A stretch of DNA of 64,000 nt from Uloborus plumipes (lineage: Eukaryota; Arthropoda; Arachnida; Araneae; Uloboridae): positions 1 through 64,000 of the forward strand of contig JAXGGA010004478.1 in assembly GCA_038373865.1 (NCBI GenBank), in the 5' to 3' direction. The notes below the pieces were generated by a model. That model worked only from the letters and a program-made list of their open reading frames with translations, was not told the origin of the DNA and did no database searches. How positions within the stretch are numbered: the first letter of the stretch is position 1; each line of letters begins with the position of its first letter. A program made the position numbers and the translations under genes. Positions 13,372 through 24,956 of the stretch are shown here, piece by piece.

Positions 13372-13994
13372 TCTATAAGCAGAGGCGTAGCTAGGGGTTG
13401 GCAGGAGTGGCTCTTGCCACGGGCGCAGCAACCAGGGGGGCGCAATTTTGACCTTTTTTTTTTTTTTTTTTAATAGTGGAAAAATGTTAAAGAAAAAAAC
13501 TCGTAAGAACAAGAGCTAGAGGACAAAATGAAACAATTGTCGAAAAAAGAAAAAAAAAAGAATAACAATTTTACCTGTGGCAGGGAATGCCATTCCGATT
13601 CACTTTTCTTCGTCTTATCTCAACTCTTTTAGCGATACACCTTATACAAACTTGGACAGACTGGCCTGCACAGCGCAAGTTCCCCTCACTGCGCCACAAA
13701 TCACGTAGAACTTGGAGTTATGTTTTGGCGGATTTCAGTCGGATACACCGCTCAGATCTATTTAACAGGATAGAAAACTCGCAGCAACCAGGGGGGCGGC
13801 ATTTTGACCGATTTTTTTTTTAATAGTAGAAAAATGTTGAAGAAAAAAAACTCGTAAGAACAAGAGCTAGAGGACAAAATGAAACAATTGTTGAAAAAAG
13901 AAAAAAATAGCAATTTTACCCGTGGCAGGGAATGCCATTCCGATTGACTTTTCTTCGTCTTACCTCAACTTTTTTAGCGATAAACCTTATACAA

Positions 13995-14153
13995 CTCAAA
14001 TTAATAAAAAATTATTTGCGAAGCTCAATGGGACAAGAGCGTTTGTCAAACCTTGCAATAATTTCAATCGAGCATGAGGATGTCGAAAAATTAAACTTAG
14101 ATGAATTGGTAAATGAATTTGCATCAGTCAAAGCTAGAAAAGCTGAATTTTAA
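13995..14153 (+). pseudogene. hAT transposase C-terminal remnant (copy 1)
   Basis: The frame encodes LKLIKNYLRSSMGQERLSNL, then AIISIEHEDVEKLNLDELVN and EFASVKARKAEF with a stop. This is the C-terminal dimerisation tail of hAT transposases of the ZMYM1-like group. The upstream part of the open frame (MPFRLTFLRL...) comes from fused non-coding sequence. Confidence 0.8.
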
Positions 14154-14584
14154 TGAATTGCGCAGAAAATTCAACTAAACAAAGAGAAGTTATTCAAATG
14201 CCTTTAAAAGTTAATATTTTTGGCTTGAGAAATGGTTATTTTACGTTAAAATGCAGATGTTTTCAATATTACAGGCATTGTTTTACATAAATTTGAAGCA
14301 AATTAACAGTTTAAGATTAAATACAAAGGTAAGAATTTAGGATCGTGTTTCTTTTTTTTTATGTTTCCACAAAATCAAAATTTTAAAGCTTTATGTTCAT
14401 GCAAAACTTTGTAAAGAAATTTTATGGATCTCTCTGTCAGTTAAATTTCCATTTTGTGAAAAATATGGTATAATGATAAAATAGCACTTATAAAAATGGA
14501 TTAAATTTTTCTGTTATTGCTGATAAAATTTAAGACAACAACAAATGTTAAGCATTTTTTCATTCGTCAATGAATTATTTTTAA

Positions 14585-14586
<2 letters not shown>

Positions 14587-14661
<75 letters not shown>
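14587..14661. repeat. (TA)n microsatellite with poly-T
   Basis: About 55 bp of TA dinucleotide followed by a T run inside hAT copy 1. Confidence 0.95.
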
Positions 14662-14662
<1 letters not shown>

Positions 14663-15540
14663 ATGGAAAAAAAGATAATAGCTCATTTACAGTTTAAAAA
14701 TGATAGTTAAACTTCCAAAGTAGAAAGATCTTTACTAAAGTTTGAATTGTGAAGTTTTGCGTATCTGCTTATTTTCGCTGTTTGTAGAGAGAAAAAAGCA
14801 CAGCTTTCTAAAGGAAATGTATGAAATAGGAGTGAAGTTTTATCTACGTTAATTATTTATTCACATAATAATAAGTAATGTAAAGCATGAAAAGTCTTAT
14901 TTGTAAAAATAACCGCACTCTAAGAGTATCAAATATGTAGAACTTTTATTTTTCCAGTATATTATGGGTCGTATTTATTGAGCCAATTTCAGATTAATTA
15001 TATTTGATTTGCTTTCCTAATTATACTAGAATTGTTCAAAAGTTGTGATTTTTATTTTAAATGTGAAAATTATGTTTATTGTATATATTTTTCTATCGTT
15101 TTGAAACAAATTGTATTTTGAATTAAAGCTGTATGAAGAAAAAAAAAGTTTAGCGACGGAGTGCAGGTGTTATTGGTTTTATTGATTTTATGTGAAATGA
15201 TTGGGAGAGGGAGAGGCTCCCTGAATTAAATTTGTTAGGAAAGGGAAAATTCCAATTTTGTACCAGACATTAAAATACGAGTAAGCGCACATACCATACA
15301 ATCTAATGAGAATTAAGATTGGACATCATTAAAAACATTTTTTAAAGAAAAAATAAATCAAAGTTGTAATGTTGTCTCAATTTTTTTTCAATCGATCAAT
15401 CAAAATTTACTGGATAAGGAATTGTTTTGGGAGGCTGCTGTGACCTCCCATGACCTCCCATCAACGTGAACCTGAGGGGGGCGCGATTTCCGAAGTACGC
15501 CACGGGCGCTGGTCCCCCTAGCTACGCCTCTGTCTATAAG

Positions 15541-16315
15541 TAATCCATTTGTTCTCTGCAATGTAGAACAAGTAGGATTACAAAACTGATCGGAGATTAC
15601 ATTAAATGAATCACCATTGCCACTCTCACGCTATCATAAACAATGTCTGCGCTGACACTAATACGTTTTCCTTTCTCTTCCGTGTTCAACATAAGTTGTG
15701 ACCAGAAAACGAGCATGAAACTCGCCTTGCCATAAAGGGTGATAAAAACACGAGCGCTCTGGCGAGCGCAATGAAAAATCAGGCAATTCAACTCAGACAA
15801 TAGCTTGCCACAGCTAATGCCTTAAACAGTTTATTTGAAAAAAAAAATCCATGAAGGGGGAGGAGGCAAAAGGTGTGTACCAAATTAAAATTTCCCAAAA
15901 ACTTCAAAAATCAACCCACTTGTATGTAAGTACATTGACATCCAAAAAGTCATGAGAGGACAATCCCCCCCCCCCTTCCCCTCGACTTCTTAAATAACTG
16001 AAATGCCTTTGAAGATGAAAGGAAAGAGGGCAAATGAACGCAACATCCTGGGAGTGCATCCTACAGGAACGCTACATCAAAGTCACAGGACGTCACTACT
16101 ACCTGGAAACGATTCTGGACATTGGAAGCTACGAGAACAAAATCGCATTTCTCTGTCTCTTACATTGATGATATTATTCTTATTTAATTGCAGTGACTAT
16201 CAGAATATCTTGTTGTGAATATCAGCCACACATCCTGTGTACAACACATGTACACCACGTACGGTTCACTCAGAGACAAACCAATTGGGAAATATCAGCC
16301 ACACTTCACGTGTGC
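15541..16315. other. spacer between the two inverted hAT copies
   Basis: About 780 bp without a gene. It contains a C tract near 15965-15975 and a fragment like the C/G-tract MITEs (near 15850-15980). Confidence 0.6.
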
Positions 16316-17195
16316 ATCACAAGCAGAGGCGTAGCTAGGGGGACCAGCGCCCGTGGCGTACTTCGGAAATCGCGCCCCCCTCAGGTTCACGTTGATGGGA
16401 GGTCATGGGAGGTCACAGCAGCCTCCCAAAACAATTCCTTATCCAGTAAATTTTGATTGATCGATTGAAAAAAAATTGAGACAACATTACAACTTTGATT
16501 TATTTTTTCTTTAAAAAATGTTTTTAATGATGTCCAATCTTAATTCTCATTAGATTGTATGGTATGTGCGCTTACTCGTATTTTAATGTCTGGTACAAAA
16601 TTGGAATTTTCCCTTTCCTAACAAATTTAATTCAGGGAGCCTCTCCCTCTCCCAATCATTTCACATAAAATCAATAAAACCAATAACACCTGCACTCCGT
16701 CGCTAAACTTTTTTTTTCTTCATACAGCTTTAATTCAAAATACAATTTGTTTCAAAACGATAGAAAAATATATACAATAAACATAATTTTCACATTTAAA
16801 ATAAAAATCACAACTTTTGAACAATTCTAGTATAATTAGGAAAGCAAATCAAATATAATTAATCTGAAATTGGCTCAATAAATACGACCCATAATATACT
16901 GGAAAAATAAAAGTTCTACATATTTGATACTCTTAGAGTGCGGTTATTTTTACAAATAAGACTTTTCATGCTTTACATTACTTATTATTATGTGAATAAA
17001 TAATTAACGTAGATAAAACTTCACTCCTATTTCATACATTTCCTTTAGAAAGCTGTGCTTTTTTCTCTCTACAAACAGCGAAAATAAGCACATACGCAAA
17101 ACTTCACAATTCAAACTTTAGTAAAGATCTTTCTACTTTGGAAGTTTAACTATCATTTTTAAACTGTAAATGAGCTATTATCTTTTTTTTCCATG

Positions 17196-17197
17196 AA

Positions 17198-17270
<73 letters not shown>
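17196..17270. repeat. poly-A with (TA)n microsatellite
   Basis: The same tract in inverse inside hAT copy 2. In hAT copy 3 it is reduced to a few TA units near 25846. Confidence 0.95.
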
Positions 17271-17273
<3 letters not shown>

Positions 17274-17704
17274 TTAAAAATAATTCATTGACGAATGAAA
17301 AAATGCTTAACATTTGTTGTTGTCTTAAATTTTATCAGCAATAACAGAAAAATTTAATCCATTTTTATAAGTGCTATTTTATCATTATACCATATTTTTC
17401 ACAAAATGGAAATTTAACTGACAGAGAGATCCATAAAATTTCTTTACAAAGTTTTGCATGAACATAAAGCTTTAAAATTTTGATTTTGTGGAAACATAAA
17501 AAAAAAGAAACACGATCCTAAATTCTTACCTTTGTATTTAATCTTAAACTGTTAATTTGCTTCAAATTTATGTAAAACAATGCCTGTAATATTGAAAACA
17601 TCTGCATTTTAACGTAAAATAACCATTTCTCAAGCCAAAAATATTAACTTTTAAAGGCATTTGAATAACTTCTCTTTGTTTAGTTGAATTTTCTGCGCAA
17701 TTCA

Positions 17705-17863
17705 TTAAAATTCAGCTTTTCTAGCTTTGACTGATGCAAATTCATTTACCAATTCATCTAAGTTTAATTTTTCGACATCCTCATGCTCGATTGAAATTAT
17801 TGCAAGGTTTGACAAACGCTCTTGTCCCATTGAGCTTCGCAAATAATTTTTTATTAATTTGAG
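17705..17863 (-). pseudogene. hAT transposase C-terminal remnant (copy 2)
   Basis: Encodes the same ~52-residue C-terminal tail as copy 1, from LKLIKNYLRSSM to KARKAEF and stop, with no amino-acid difference. Confidence 0.8.
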
Positions 17864-19069
17864 TTGTATAAGGTTTATCGCTAAAAAAGTTGAGGTAAGA
17901 CGAAGAAAAGTCAATCGGAATGGCATTCCCTGCCACGGGTAAAATTGCTATTTTTTTCGTTTTTCAACAATTGTTTCATTTTGTCCTCTAGCTCTTGTTC
18001 TTACGAGTTTTTTTTCTTCAACATTTTTCTACTATTAAAAAAAAAATCGGTCAAAATGCCGCCACCCTGGTTGCTGTGAGTTTTCTATCCTGTTAAATAG
18101 ATCTGAGCGGTGTATCCGACTGAAATCCGCCAAAACATAACTCCAAGTTCTACGTGATTTGTGGCGCAGTGAGGGGAACTTGCGCTGTGCAGGCCAGTCT
18201 GTCCAAGTTTGTATAAGGTTTATCGCTAAAAGAGTTGAGGTAAGACGAAGAAAAGTGAATCGGAATGGCATTCCCTGCCACAGGTAAAATTGTTATTCTT
18301 TTTTTTTTCTTTTTTCGACAATTGTTTCATTTTGTCCTCTAGCTCTTGTTCTTACGAGTTTTTTTCTTTAACATTTTTCCACTATTAAAAAAAAAAAAAA
18401 GGTCAAAATTGCGCCCCCCTGGTTGCTGCGCCCGTGGCAAGAGCCACTCCTGCCAACCCCTAGCTACGCCTCTGATCACAAGTACTTTTGTACAACTACG
18501 AGACGTGCACGTGTTCAGTGACCGAACAGGAGCTCCGGACTGCATCCCTCTCGAGTGTACGAATCCTTCAAACTCACCCCAAGCACAACCACTGCATCAG
18601 CAAGATGCATGCTAACCTGTGTGATATCTCTCTGTAAATAAGTTTGTATGCAGTCCTTCTACAATTTAATAAATGTATTTTAACAACTACTTATATAACT
18701 GTTATCGGTGTGTTTATGGATGGGTATGATCGCATTTTATCTTTTGGAAAAAATTAAAGCTTGTAGTTTTCTTATTTTTGTTCGAGAAGCTTCTGGCTAC
18801 TTCCGAAATGTTTTCCAACCAATGTTCTTTTTCTTCTCGCACTACCACTAGTTTATAAAAGAGCTTTTTTTTCTTTTTTTTCAAAATACGTCATCCCTTT
18901 GTACATATTCAATATATTTAAATTTTACAAATTATGGGATGACGTAAGTGAAAATTCACAAAACAACCCACATGGGTAAACATTCAATTTTGATATATAC
19001 AGACGAAAAAAAATTTTTTACTTAATTTGGGGAAAATAAATTCTTCAAAAGTGAAAACTTTTTTACGTA

Positions 19070-19400
19070 AAGGTAATGAAAAAAAAGAATAAATGCAAAA
19101 ATAAGTAAATAAATAAAGGAAAATATTAAAAAATAATAAAAATTACAAACAAATAAAAAAAATACAAGAAAATAAAATAAATAAAAAAAAATAAATTATA
19201 AAAACATGAGAAATAATCAAATAAATAAAAGTTAAGTAAAAAAAAAAGAAAAAAATAATAAAAAATGTAAAAATTAAAACAAATAAAAATAAAAAAAGCA
19301 ATTACAATGAATATATATTTTTAAAATAAAAATAAAAAATAAATAATAAATTATTTAAAAATATCTAATAATATTTATAAAAAAAATAAATAAATAAAGG
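19070..19400. repeat. A-rich low-complexity (AAATAAA-like)
   Basis: About 330 bp composed almost only of A and T in AAATAAA/AAAATAA units. No gene. Confidence 0.85.
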
Positions 19401-19557
19401 AATGAAATATTGAAGCGCTGAGAAACAAAAACGTTGGAGGAAAATTAGCCTTTCACTTCACCAACCTTCCCGTCCTTCGAATAGAGACAATGTTTCAAGA
19501 CTTGCTTGCTTATCGCTCGTATCGAACTTTGAACTCCTTCACGCTTTCGTCCAGGCC

Positions 19558-20345
19558 CACGTCATAAATGCACTGACCTTGATTTATTTATGTTGTTTCT
19601 CTTTAATTATCAAGGTGAGAAGGTGTTGTTTTTTTTTTTAGTTTTTCATTGCTAATGCTTCATTTGAGCCGAGTTTGTTTTTCTCTATTTCATTAAATAC
19701 TCTTAAATTTAGTCACTTTTTACTCAGAATTTCAGTAACTTGGTATACTTTGTCAGTCATGCATTAAATATTTCAATGCCTGACAACAGTATGGGTATTA
19801 GCTTTTGAATTCAATTTAATTTTTGATGTCTTTACATAAAACTCACAGTATGACATACAATGTGTTCTATTTAAAATTATACCTAAGCTTGATGACTATG
19901 TTTAATTCCTTTTCCAAAAGTATTTTTCTTTCGAAGATTAGTGTGTACGAATTAAGAAAACAATTAATTTATTAAAAAAAGGTTTCATTTCTTTAGAATT
20001 ATAATTTAATTAACATACAATCTATCATGTTTAGTTTTATATTGTATCGAAATGTTTACGCAGATTTATCACTAACCATGTGTGAAGTTAATGTGTAATA
20101 AAAACGGTTACTCCTTTAGTTTGGTCAGTTGGACCATTTTTAATACACATATTTACGCAAACCAATTCTGAACACATTTCTGATTTATCTCTAGAAGTGT
20201 CACGTCATAGATGCACTGATCTTGGTTTATTTATGTTGTTTCTCTTTAATTATTAAGGTGAGAAGGTGTTTTTTTTTTCAGTTGCTAATGCTTCATTTGA
20301 GCCGAGTTTTTTTCCCTCTGTTTCATTGAATACAATCTTAAACGT
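19558..20345. repeat. direct repeat of ~150 bp bracketing a dispersed repeat
   Basis: The blocks at 19558-19720 and 20202-20345 share TTTATTTATGTTGTTTCTCT, AAGGTGAGAAGGTGTT and GCTAATGCTTCATTTGAGCC with few changes. They lie about 645 bp apart, with the 19729-20197 repeat between them. Confidence 0.65.
19729..20197. repeat. dispersed repeat, copy B
   Basis: Diverged partner of the 8518-9010 repeat, same orientation. It is bracketed by a direct duplication of a ~150-bp segment (19558-19720 and 20202-20345). Confidence 0.65.
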
Positions 20346-22069
20346 AGTCCCTCTTATCCTAGTTTTACTTTTGGAAGAAAAATAATAAGTGATGAAGAAA
20401 AATTCACTACTTTGAGTGATATTCTACTTGTCTTCGTTCTTTATTTTTGTAACTTTACTTTCGCTTGTTTACAAAAAATGCATGTTAATTTTTTCCGCAA
20501 AACTGGAGATATTTTTTTCTCCAACATTTAATTATTATTTTTTAATTGATTTGTTTTCATAATTTCTTGGTTATTGCCTGTGTGTTAAGAAATAGAAAAT
20601 TTATCCCAAATGTCAGTATCGGCTGTACTCATTAATTAAATAGACTGGAAATAATAGTGGAAAACTAGAATTGTAATGACATTATATTTTGTACCTTCGG
20701 AAGAAGAAATGCATTGAAGAATTTCGAAGTACTTTAGGAGCTTATTGTAAAAAAGTATGAAGTTCTTGCTAAGATTCCATAATTGCTTTGATTTCACCAT
20801 TGCCTTAACTATCGCGTGTTTTCAGTAACCCACTAGTTACTGTCTGATCTTTTTTAGGTAAAACTTTCCGCTCATGTACGCATGCGTAAGGTCTTCTCTA
20901 ATCTTGCCAAACTAGGTGTGTAAGGTAAGACAATAATAGGGGAAGAAAAAAAATTGAGCCGTATCAAACAACGTGGAACGATGATTATTTCAAATACATA
21001 GTTTAGTTGAATTTGTCAAAAGGATATAGCAAATGCAAGTTTTAAATTGAAAACTTCGGAAAGTTATAACTCACACCCTTTTTAAGTGGAACTGTTCGCG
21101 AGTGCTAGGCGCGGTTTTCATGGACAGACAGTATTCAAAAGTGAAACGACATTTTCTTTTGTTGAATTAGTACTGAACAAATAAAAATACATAAAACGAG
21201 CGACAATACTAGTGAACTTTTGCACTAATAATAATAATGCAAAAGGTAGTTCAAATTACTGTTAAACGGAAGAGTCATTAACCCTCTTTTAGCTGTTGTT
21301 GCTTTTGAGTTTGTTACTATAAGCCAACTGTCTTCTGTAGGTTACCATATCTTACATCTTCCAATTTCGAATCCAAAATGGAATTAATAGAACAAGATAA
21401 ATTTTAGTGAGAGGAGAAAAAGGGAGGTAGTAGGATGTTTCAGAGATCAAATTTCCGCAAGAAACTAATTGGTTGTTTCCTTTATTTTCCCATTGAACAG
21501 ACTTATTTTTAAGCTGTGGTTTTATCTTTTGATCCAATAACTAACGTAAAAAAAGAATCCAGCGATTCAAAAAGAAAAATAAATAAAAATTATAACAACA
21601 ACAGTAGAAATAGTATAGTAGCATTAATAGCAAAATAATAATTAGCAATTATAATTGTTGTAATATTAATAGTAAAAATCAAGTAGTAAGGATAATAGTA
21701 AAGTAACTAACTAACCTGTGCGAAGCATTGACCCGCGACAAAATGTGACTTTTTTTTTTCTCCTTGGTCTGATATCGGTGAACAAATTCTTTAAAATAAT
21801 GTCTAGAGATTTTAAGTTTGGTGAAGTAGTAAAAAATCTTTGGCGAAACCTCCGCTCCCCCACCTCAAAAAAAAAAAAAAAAAAAAGAGATAGAGAGAGA
21901 GAGAGAAAAAGCATTTGATACTGCGTTTTACCATTTTGAAATACCACCAATCCTCTACTAATTTCAATGCAGCACAATTTTAGTTCAGAATCCTGCCTTT
22001 ATGAGTTAAGATTATGCATTCATGGATATTAGGATCCGAATTCAGTCGAGGAAATTGCATGATCAATGA

Positions 22070-22140
22070 AAGGATCGATTCTAAGACCTTGAGGTTATTA
22101 TAGCAAGACGCTCTTACCATCAGAGGAGCTGATGGGCCTA
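22070..22140 (-). repeat. tRNA-like sequence, possible SINE head
   Basis: The minus strand begins GCCCATCAGCTCCTCTGATG and continues with GGTAAGAGCG (box A-like) and AAGGTCTTAGAATCGATCC (box B-like, degenerate). Spacing and order fit a tRNA. The stems are imperfect and box B deviates from GGTTCGAATCC, so a decayed tRNA-derived SINE is more likely than a working tRNA. Confidence 0.45.
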
Positions 22141-22946
22141 CATCTCGGGTGCGATATTCCAGCGTTGCCCTATCTTTTTCTATCAGAGGGCCACGAATTC
22201 ACGAATCAGAATATTTTCGAAGTTTAAAATCTAGTAAGCTTTAAAATCTTGTTAACCTGTTTTCTGGAAACCTCAACTTCTGAACATTTGGAGTCAAATA
22301 TGTAGCATTGTGATTAGTTGTGGCTCTAGATTTTCAACATAAATCGTTAGAACGGGGCACACGGGACAGTATGCTTGCCACATGTTGGATGTGGCCTATG
22401 ATCCGTAGATTGGATGCTACTGATACGTACACCAAAACAAGCGCAATAACTTAACAAAATAAATTTAAAATCGACGCTTCTATTTTGTTAAACTAATTTT
22501 TTAAAGTTACACTTCGATTTACAATGCAAAAATATAGTGTCTTTTTATCAACAACAGAACAGGCAATGAATTTAGATATTTTCATGGAAACTTGGAACAC
22601 AATTTTGCTGAAGAAAATAAGTCAGCAAAACGATATTTTTCATTTCGTGGAAATTCGAATATTTTCTTTTCGGTTAGATCTTTCCACACATTTACGATCG
22701 TACTTTCTTCCTGCAGTAGCACTTTAAAAGCATTCTGTTGAATAATTTCTGTTTTACTCAAATATTTTCATTGTGCTTAAACTTTTAAGCTTCACTATAA
22801 TCCAAATGTCTGACTTTCTGGAAGTGTGCTTGCATTGTTTTTTCTCATTTAGAACAAAGTAGGGTTGATTGATTTTATTATTAATTATTATTAATTTAAT
22901 ATTAATTTTTCGTACTTTAAAAAAAGCCGTTTAGATACAATTGCAT

Positions 22947-23391
22947 TACCGCTAACCCTCCCGTCCAAACAAAAGTGTCAGTTTTCCAATAAATATTTTC
23001 GTATTATTCCGAAAAATACTTCATATTATTATTATTTGTATGTTTAAATTTCTGAAAAGCACTAAAACACAAGTTTCGCGAGTTACAGGCAAAGTGAAAT
23101 AAACAAGGATATGCGAAAAAGAGAGTTACTCATGCTGCCACCTATTGGGTAACTGAAAGTAGCCAATTGCAATACCGCTAACCCTCCCGTCCAAACAAAA
23201 GTGTCAGTTTTCCAATAAATATTTTCGTATTATTCCGAAAAATACTTCATATTATTATTATTTGTATGTTTAAATTTCTGAAAAGCACTAAAACACAAGT
23301 TTCGCGAGTTACAGGCAAAGTGAAATAAACAAGGATATGCGAAAAAGAGAGTTACTCATGCTGCCACCTATTGGGTAACTGTGCAAGTAGC
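22947..23391. repeat. 226-bp tandem duplication
   Basis: Two adjacent units, from TACCGCTAACCCTCCCG at 22947 and again at 23173, look identical over about 210 bp. They differ only at the edges (GTAACTGAAAGTAGCC against GTAACTGTGCAAGTAGCC). The identity implies a recent event. No gene lies inside. Confidence 0.9.
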
Positions 23392-24956
23392 CAATAACTT
23401 TAATACCTGCATGACGAAATTCTTTTTACTTTTTTTTCTTTAGTTAAAAAAAGGGGGGGGGGGAGCATTCATTAAATATATTTCGCTGATGTTTGTTTTT
23501 TATTTCTTGTTTGTAATCATTCATGCAATTAATACTTTTACAAACCCAAAGCAGGCGAATAATTAGCAAAATGCTTCAGCTAGTGTGTTAATAATCTTAT
23601 ACGAAATATAGAAAATATTCAAAAATGAAAATTCATTTGGGCTCTTTTCTAAATTGTTTTAATGAAAGTTTAGCTTTAACTCAGGTGTTTTTTTTTTTTT
23701 TTTGGAATCTGAAGGGTATTTGCTTTTTTCACATTTTCGAAATGAAACATCATTAAATTTACTTAAAACAAAAGTAAAGCTACAAAACTAAAAAGTGAAG
23801 ATGATGCAATGCTTCTATTGCTTAATATACTAAGACAAAGAATAACTTTATTTTTATTTGATTTATTTTAGTTTTATTTATTTATTTGTATATGCATTCA
23901 TTCATTTTTCTGAATGATGTATCAGTCTTTCTGTGTTAATTTTTCTGAGTTTCCTCTTTTTGAGATTTTTTAACTTAGATCAGTTTGTAAAATCATTTCA
24001 AATGTTTCTAATGGTCCCGAATAAATTACAAGAATCTTCAATGAGATTGTTTTTTCATGGCATATTTTCTTCAATTTCACTAAAACCGTAAATTTCGGAA
24101 GATGCTGAAAACATATGATCCAATAACGATGGAACTGTAAAACTGTATCTTGCAATAAATGACGAAATCAATAACGTATATTTTTTTTTCCCTTACATCG
24201 TTTAATATTTATTGTTATTGGGTTAAGGCATTACAAGCAACAGTAGTAGAAAATAATCTTTTCGTTGTTAATTATTTTAAAACATTTTATTAAAAGAAAA
24301 AGAGAAAAAAAAAATGCTACGTTGCTGTCGCTTCAAGTACTTTCTGATCCGAAAACTAGAGTTCATTTTTGTTTTCAGATAATTTTTTGGTTGGAGAAAT
24401 TAATTTTTCCACAAAATATTATTAATGTTCCCATTAATTTCGAAATCATTTAGGACATAAACTTTTAGCATCATTTTATGGTCAGCAATATTATCTCAGC
24501 AGTTGATGACTATTTCTCTGACCAAAAATAGTGACATTATAATACTTTATGTATTTGCATAAAGTAGGGAGTGGGCAAAATTATCCTAGGTATAACAAAA
24601 CGGTTACCGCAAATTTGGCGACACTTTAAAAATCGTCAAAGCGGTGTGTTTTGAGTTATTTCATTTCAGGGGGAAAAAAAAGACAAAGGTGACTATAAAT
24701 TGTTTCTCAATATTATTACTGACCCAGGCAACGCTGGGTATTTTTGCTTATCAAATAATATATGCACAGAGCATAAAAATTTTGACAATCACTATGGCTT
24801 ATGCCCTCGAGTCGGTACGCTAAGAAAACTGCTTCCTATCGCTGACACCAACTGTCGGTTTATCAACAGAGTACAAGGAATGGTACTCTCAAATACCAGC
24901 AGGATTCCAGCATATTAAATTCATAATACTGAATTAATGTAAGCGGTACTTCTGAG

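Larger units (their letters stand above)
13380..15532 (+). mobile_element. non-autonomous hAT element, copy 1
   Basis: The 2153-bp element has inverted ends CAGAGGCGTAGCTAGGGG and a perfect 8-bp target duplication TCTATAAG (13372-13379 and 15533-15540), which defines hAT-type insertion. It keeps only the last part of a transposase gene. It also carries an internal direct duplication of period 356 bp (units from 13425 and 13781) and a long (TA)n tract. It is almost identical to the inverted copy at 16324-18474. Confidence 0.95.
16324..18474 (-). mobile_element. non-autonomous hAT element, copy 2, inverted relative to copy 1
   Basis: The 2151-bp element has the same CAGAGGCGTAGC ends and a perfect 8-bp duplication ATCACAAG (16316-16323 and 18475-18482). 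Its own target duplication shows an independent insertion and not an inverted duplication of copy 1. Only a few substitutions and homopolymer changes separate the two copies. Confidence 0.95.
18483..24948. other. intergenic with repeats listed separately
   Basis: Outside the A-rich block, the 150-bp direct repeat, the tRNA-like sequence and the 226-bp duplication, nothing coding is recognised. GACCCAGGCAACGCTGGGTA near 24720 resembles GC hairpins at transposon ends, but no partner end was found. Confidence 0.5.

Noticed and set aside
13587..13823. 78-codon frame beginning MPFRFTFLRLIST in hAT copy 1 (and its equivalents at 18035-18271 and 27070-27345)
   Set aside because: It lies in the duplicated non-coding segment of the hAT element and matches no transposase part. 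Its recurrence reflects the repeat.
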